Shown: in pieces, positions 5,906 through 6,541 of the stretch
Position numbering within the stretch: position 1 is the first letter of the stretch
Layout of the letters: every line of letters starts with the position of its first letter
Source: Gammaproteobacteria bacterium
GTDB taxonomy: Bacteria; Pseudomonadota; Gammaproteobacteria; Comchoanobacterales; Comchoanobacteraceae
Length of the DNA stretch: 6,541 nucleotides
Reading direction: 5' to 3'
NCBI GenBank assembly: GCA_029243665.1
Contig: JAQWRO010000052.1
Location: 1-6,541 of the forward strand
Notes under the pieces: model-generated
Seen by the model: the letters and a program-made list of their open reading frames with translations, nothing else
The model's database searches: none
What the model was told of the DNA's origin: nothing
Translations under genes and position numbers: made by a program

Positions 5906-6541
5906 ATATATTACAGACACCTCATCAAAAATTCTCAAACTGTCATTTACTAATTGGTAATTTTGATGGGGTTCATTTGGGTCATCAAAAACTGATTACA
6001 GAAGCCAAAAAACAGGCTATTAAGGATCACATCCCACTCGCTTGCCTTATCTTTCGACCTCATCCCAAACAATTTTTTGGATCAACTCATATTCCTATCC
6101 AAACTTTTTATGATCAGTGTTTAACTCTAAAGGCATATGGTATAGATCAGCTTTACGTCATCAACTTTAATGAAAAAACTGCTCAGTTATTACCTGAACA
6201 ATTCATCTCTGATGTTCTTAAACCAATCAAACCTAAAACCATCTATGTTGGCGAAGACTTTCATTTCGGCAAACATAGGGCGGGCAATACCAATTTACTT
6301 GCCAAAACATTTCACTTGATTGCATCCAGATTACATACCATACAAGATATGAAAATAAGCAGCTCATACTGTCGAGAACTTCTTAATACCGGCGACCTCC
6401 CTACATTAGAAAAACATTTAGCACGACCTTTCCATATCAGTAGCATTGTTAAAAAAGGTCAACAACTGGGAAGACAATTAGGCTATCCAACAGCTAACCT
6501 TCACGCAGATAGCCATCCCCTTGCAGGCATATATGCAGCAA
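5902..6541 (+). CDS. ribF: Bifunctional riboflavin kinase/FAD synthetase (RibF), 3' end cut off
   Basis: RibF phosphorylates riboflavin to FMN and adenylylates FMN to FAD in the cytoplasm. About 213 residues are visible, against roughly 310 in full-length relatives, and the frame stays open to the right edge. The N-terminal FAD synthetase domain shows IGNFDGVHLGHQ (18-29, the HxGH nucleotidyltransferase motif), FRPHPKQFF (51-59), VGEDFHFGKHRAGN (116-129) and ISSSYCREL (152-160), a variant of ISSTxxR with Ser for Thr but Arg158 kept. The C-terminal kinase domain begins with the flavokinase signature GRQLGYPTANL (190-200). The N-terminus is a few residues shorter than in E. coli. The start overlaps the murJ stop by four bases and only a weak AGG-like site lies upstream, so translation is probably coupled. 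ileS commonly follows ribF in related genomes, but that lies outside the window. Confidence 0.96.
   Translation, partial: MNILQTPHQKFSNCHLLIGNFDGVHLGHQKLITEAKKQAIKDHIPLACLIFRPHPKQFFGSTHIPIQTFYDQCLTLKAYGIDQLYVINFNEKTAQLLPEQFISDVLKPIKPKTIYVGEDFHFGKHRAGNTNLLAKTFHLIASRLHTIQDMKISSSYCRELLNTGDLPTLEKHLARPFHISSIVKKGQQLGRQLGYPTANLHADSHPLAGIYAA

Overview
The window looks like a chromosomal stretch of an AT-rich gammaproteobacterium. Four core genes are recognisable by motif: lpxB, lpxH, murJ and ribF (the last cut by the right edge). The murJ-ribF pair is the order found in many gammaproteobacteria. The low GC, many A/T homopolymer runs and unusually divergent core-enzyme motifs would suit a host-associated lineage such as the Legionellales, but that placement is inference and no species can be named.

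Left block (3-2426, + strand): a membrane protein whose start lies outside the window, then lpxB, then lpxH. The genes are packed tightly. The membrane gene and lpxB share an ATGA stop/start, and lpxB overlaps lpxH by 20 bases, so this reads as one translationally coupled operon. LpxH and LpxB do consecutive steps of lipid A synthesis: LpxH makes lipid X, and LpxB joins lipid X to its own UDP-activated precursor. LpxB keeps the key catalytic positions but has lost several otherwise typical motif residues.

Middle block (2384-4306, - strand): a single gene for a 640-residue protein that I do not recognise. It has about eight membrane segments and a large charged cytoplasmic insert, and sits in opposite orientation between the two core blocks. 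Its 3' end overlaps the 3' end of lpxH by 43 bases. Both stop codons lie at the inner ends of an exact 11-base inverted repeat.

Divergent gap (4307-4375): 69 bases between the unknown gene and murJ. It holds a perfect 12-base palindrome and weak promoter-like hexamers facing both ways.

Right block (4376-6541, + strand): murJ (lipid II flippase) and ribF (riboflavin kinase/FAD synthetase), joined by an ATGA overlap. The window therefore combines outer-membrane lipid A assembly, peptidoglycan precursor flipping and flavin cofactor synthesis, with one unexplained membrane protein gene between them. I saw no RNA genes, mobile elements, CRISPR arrays or gene-free stretches over 300 bases.
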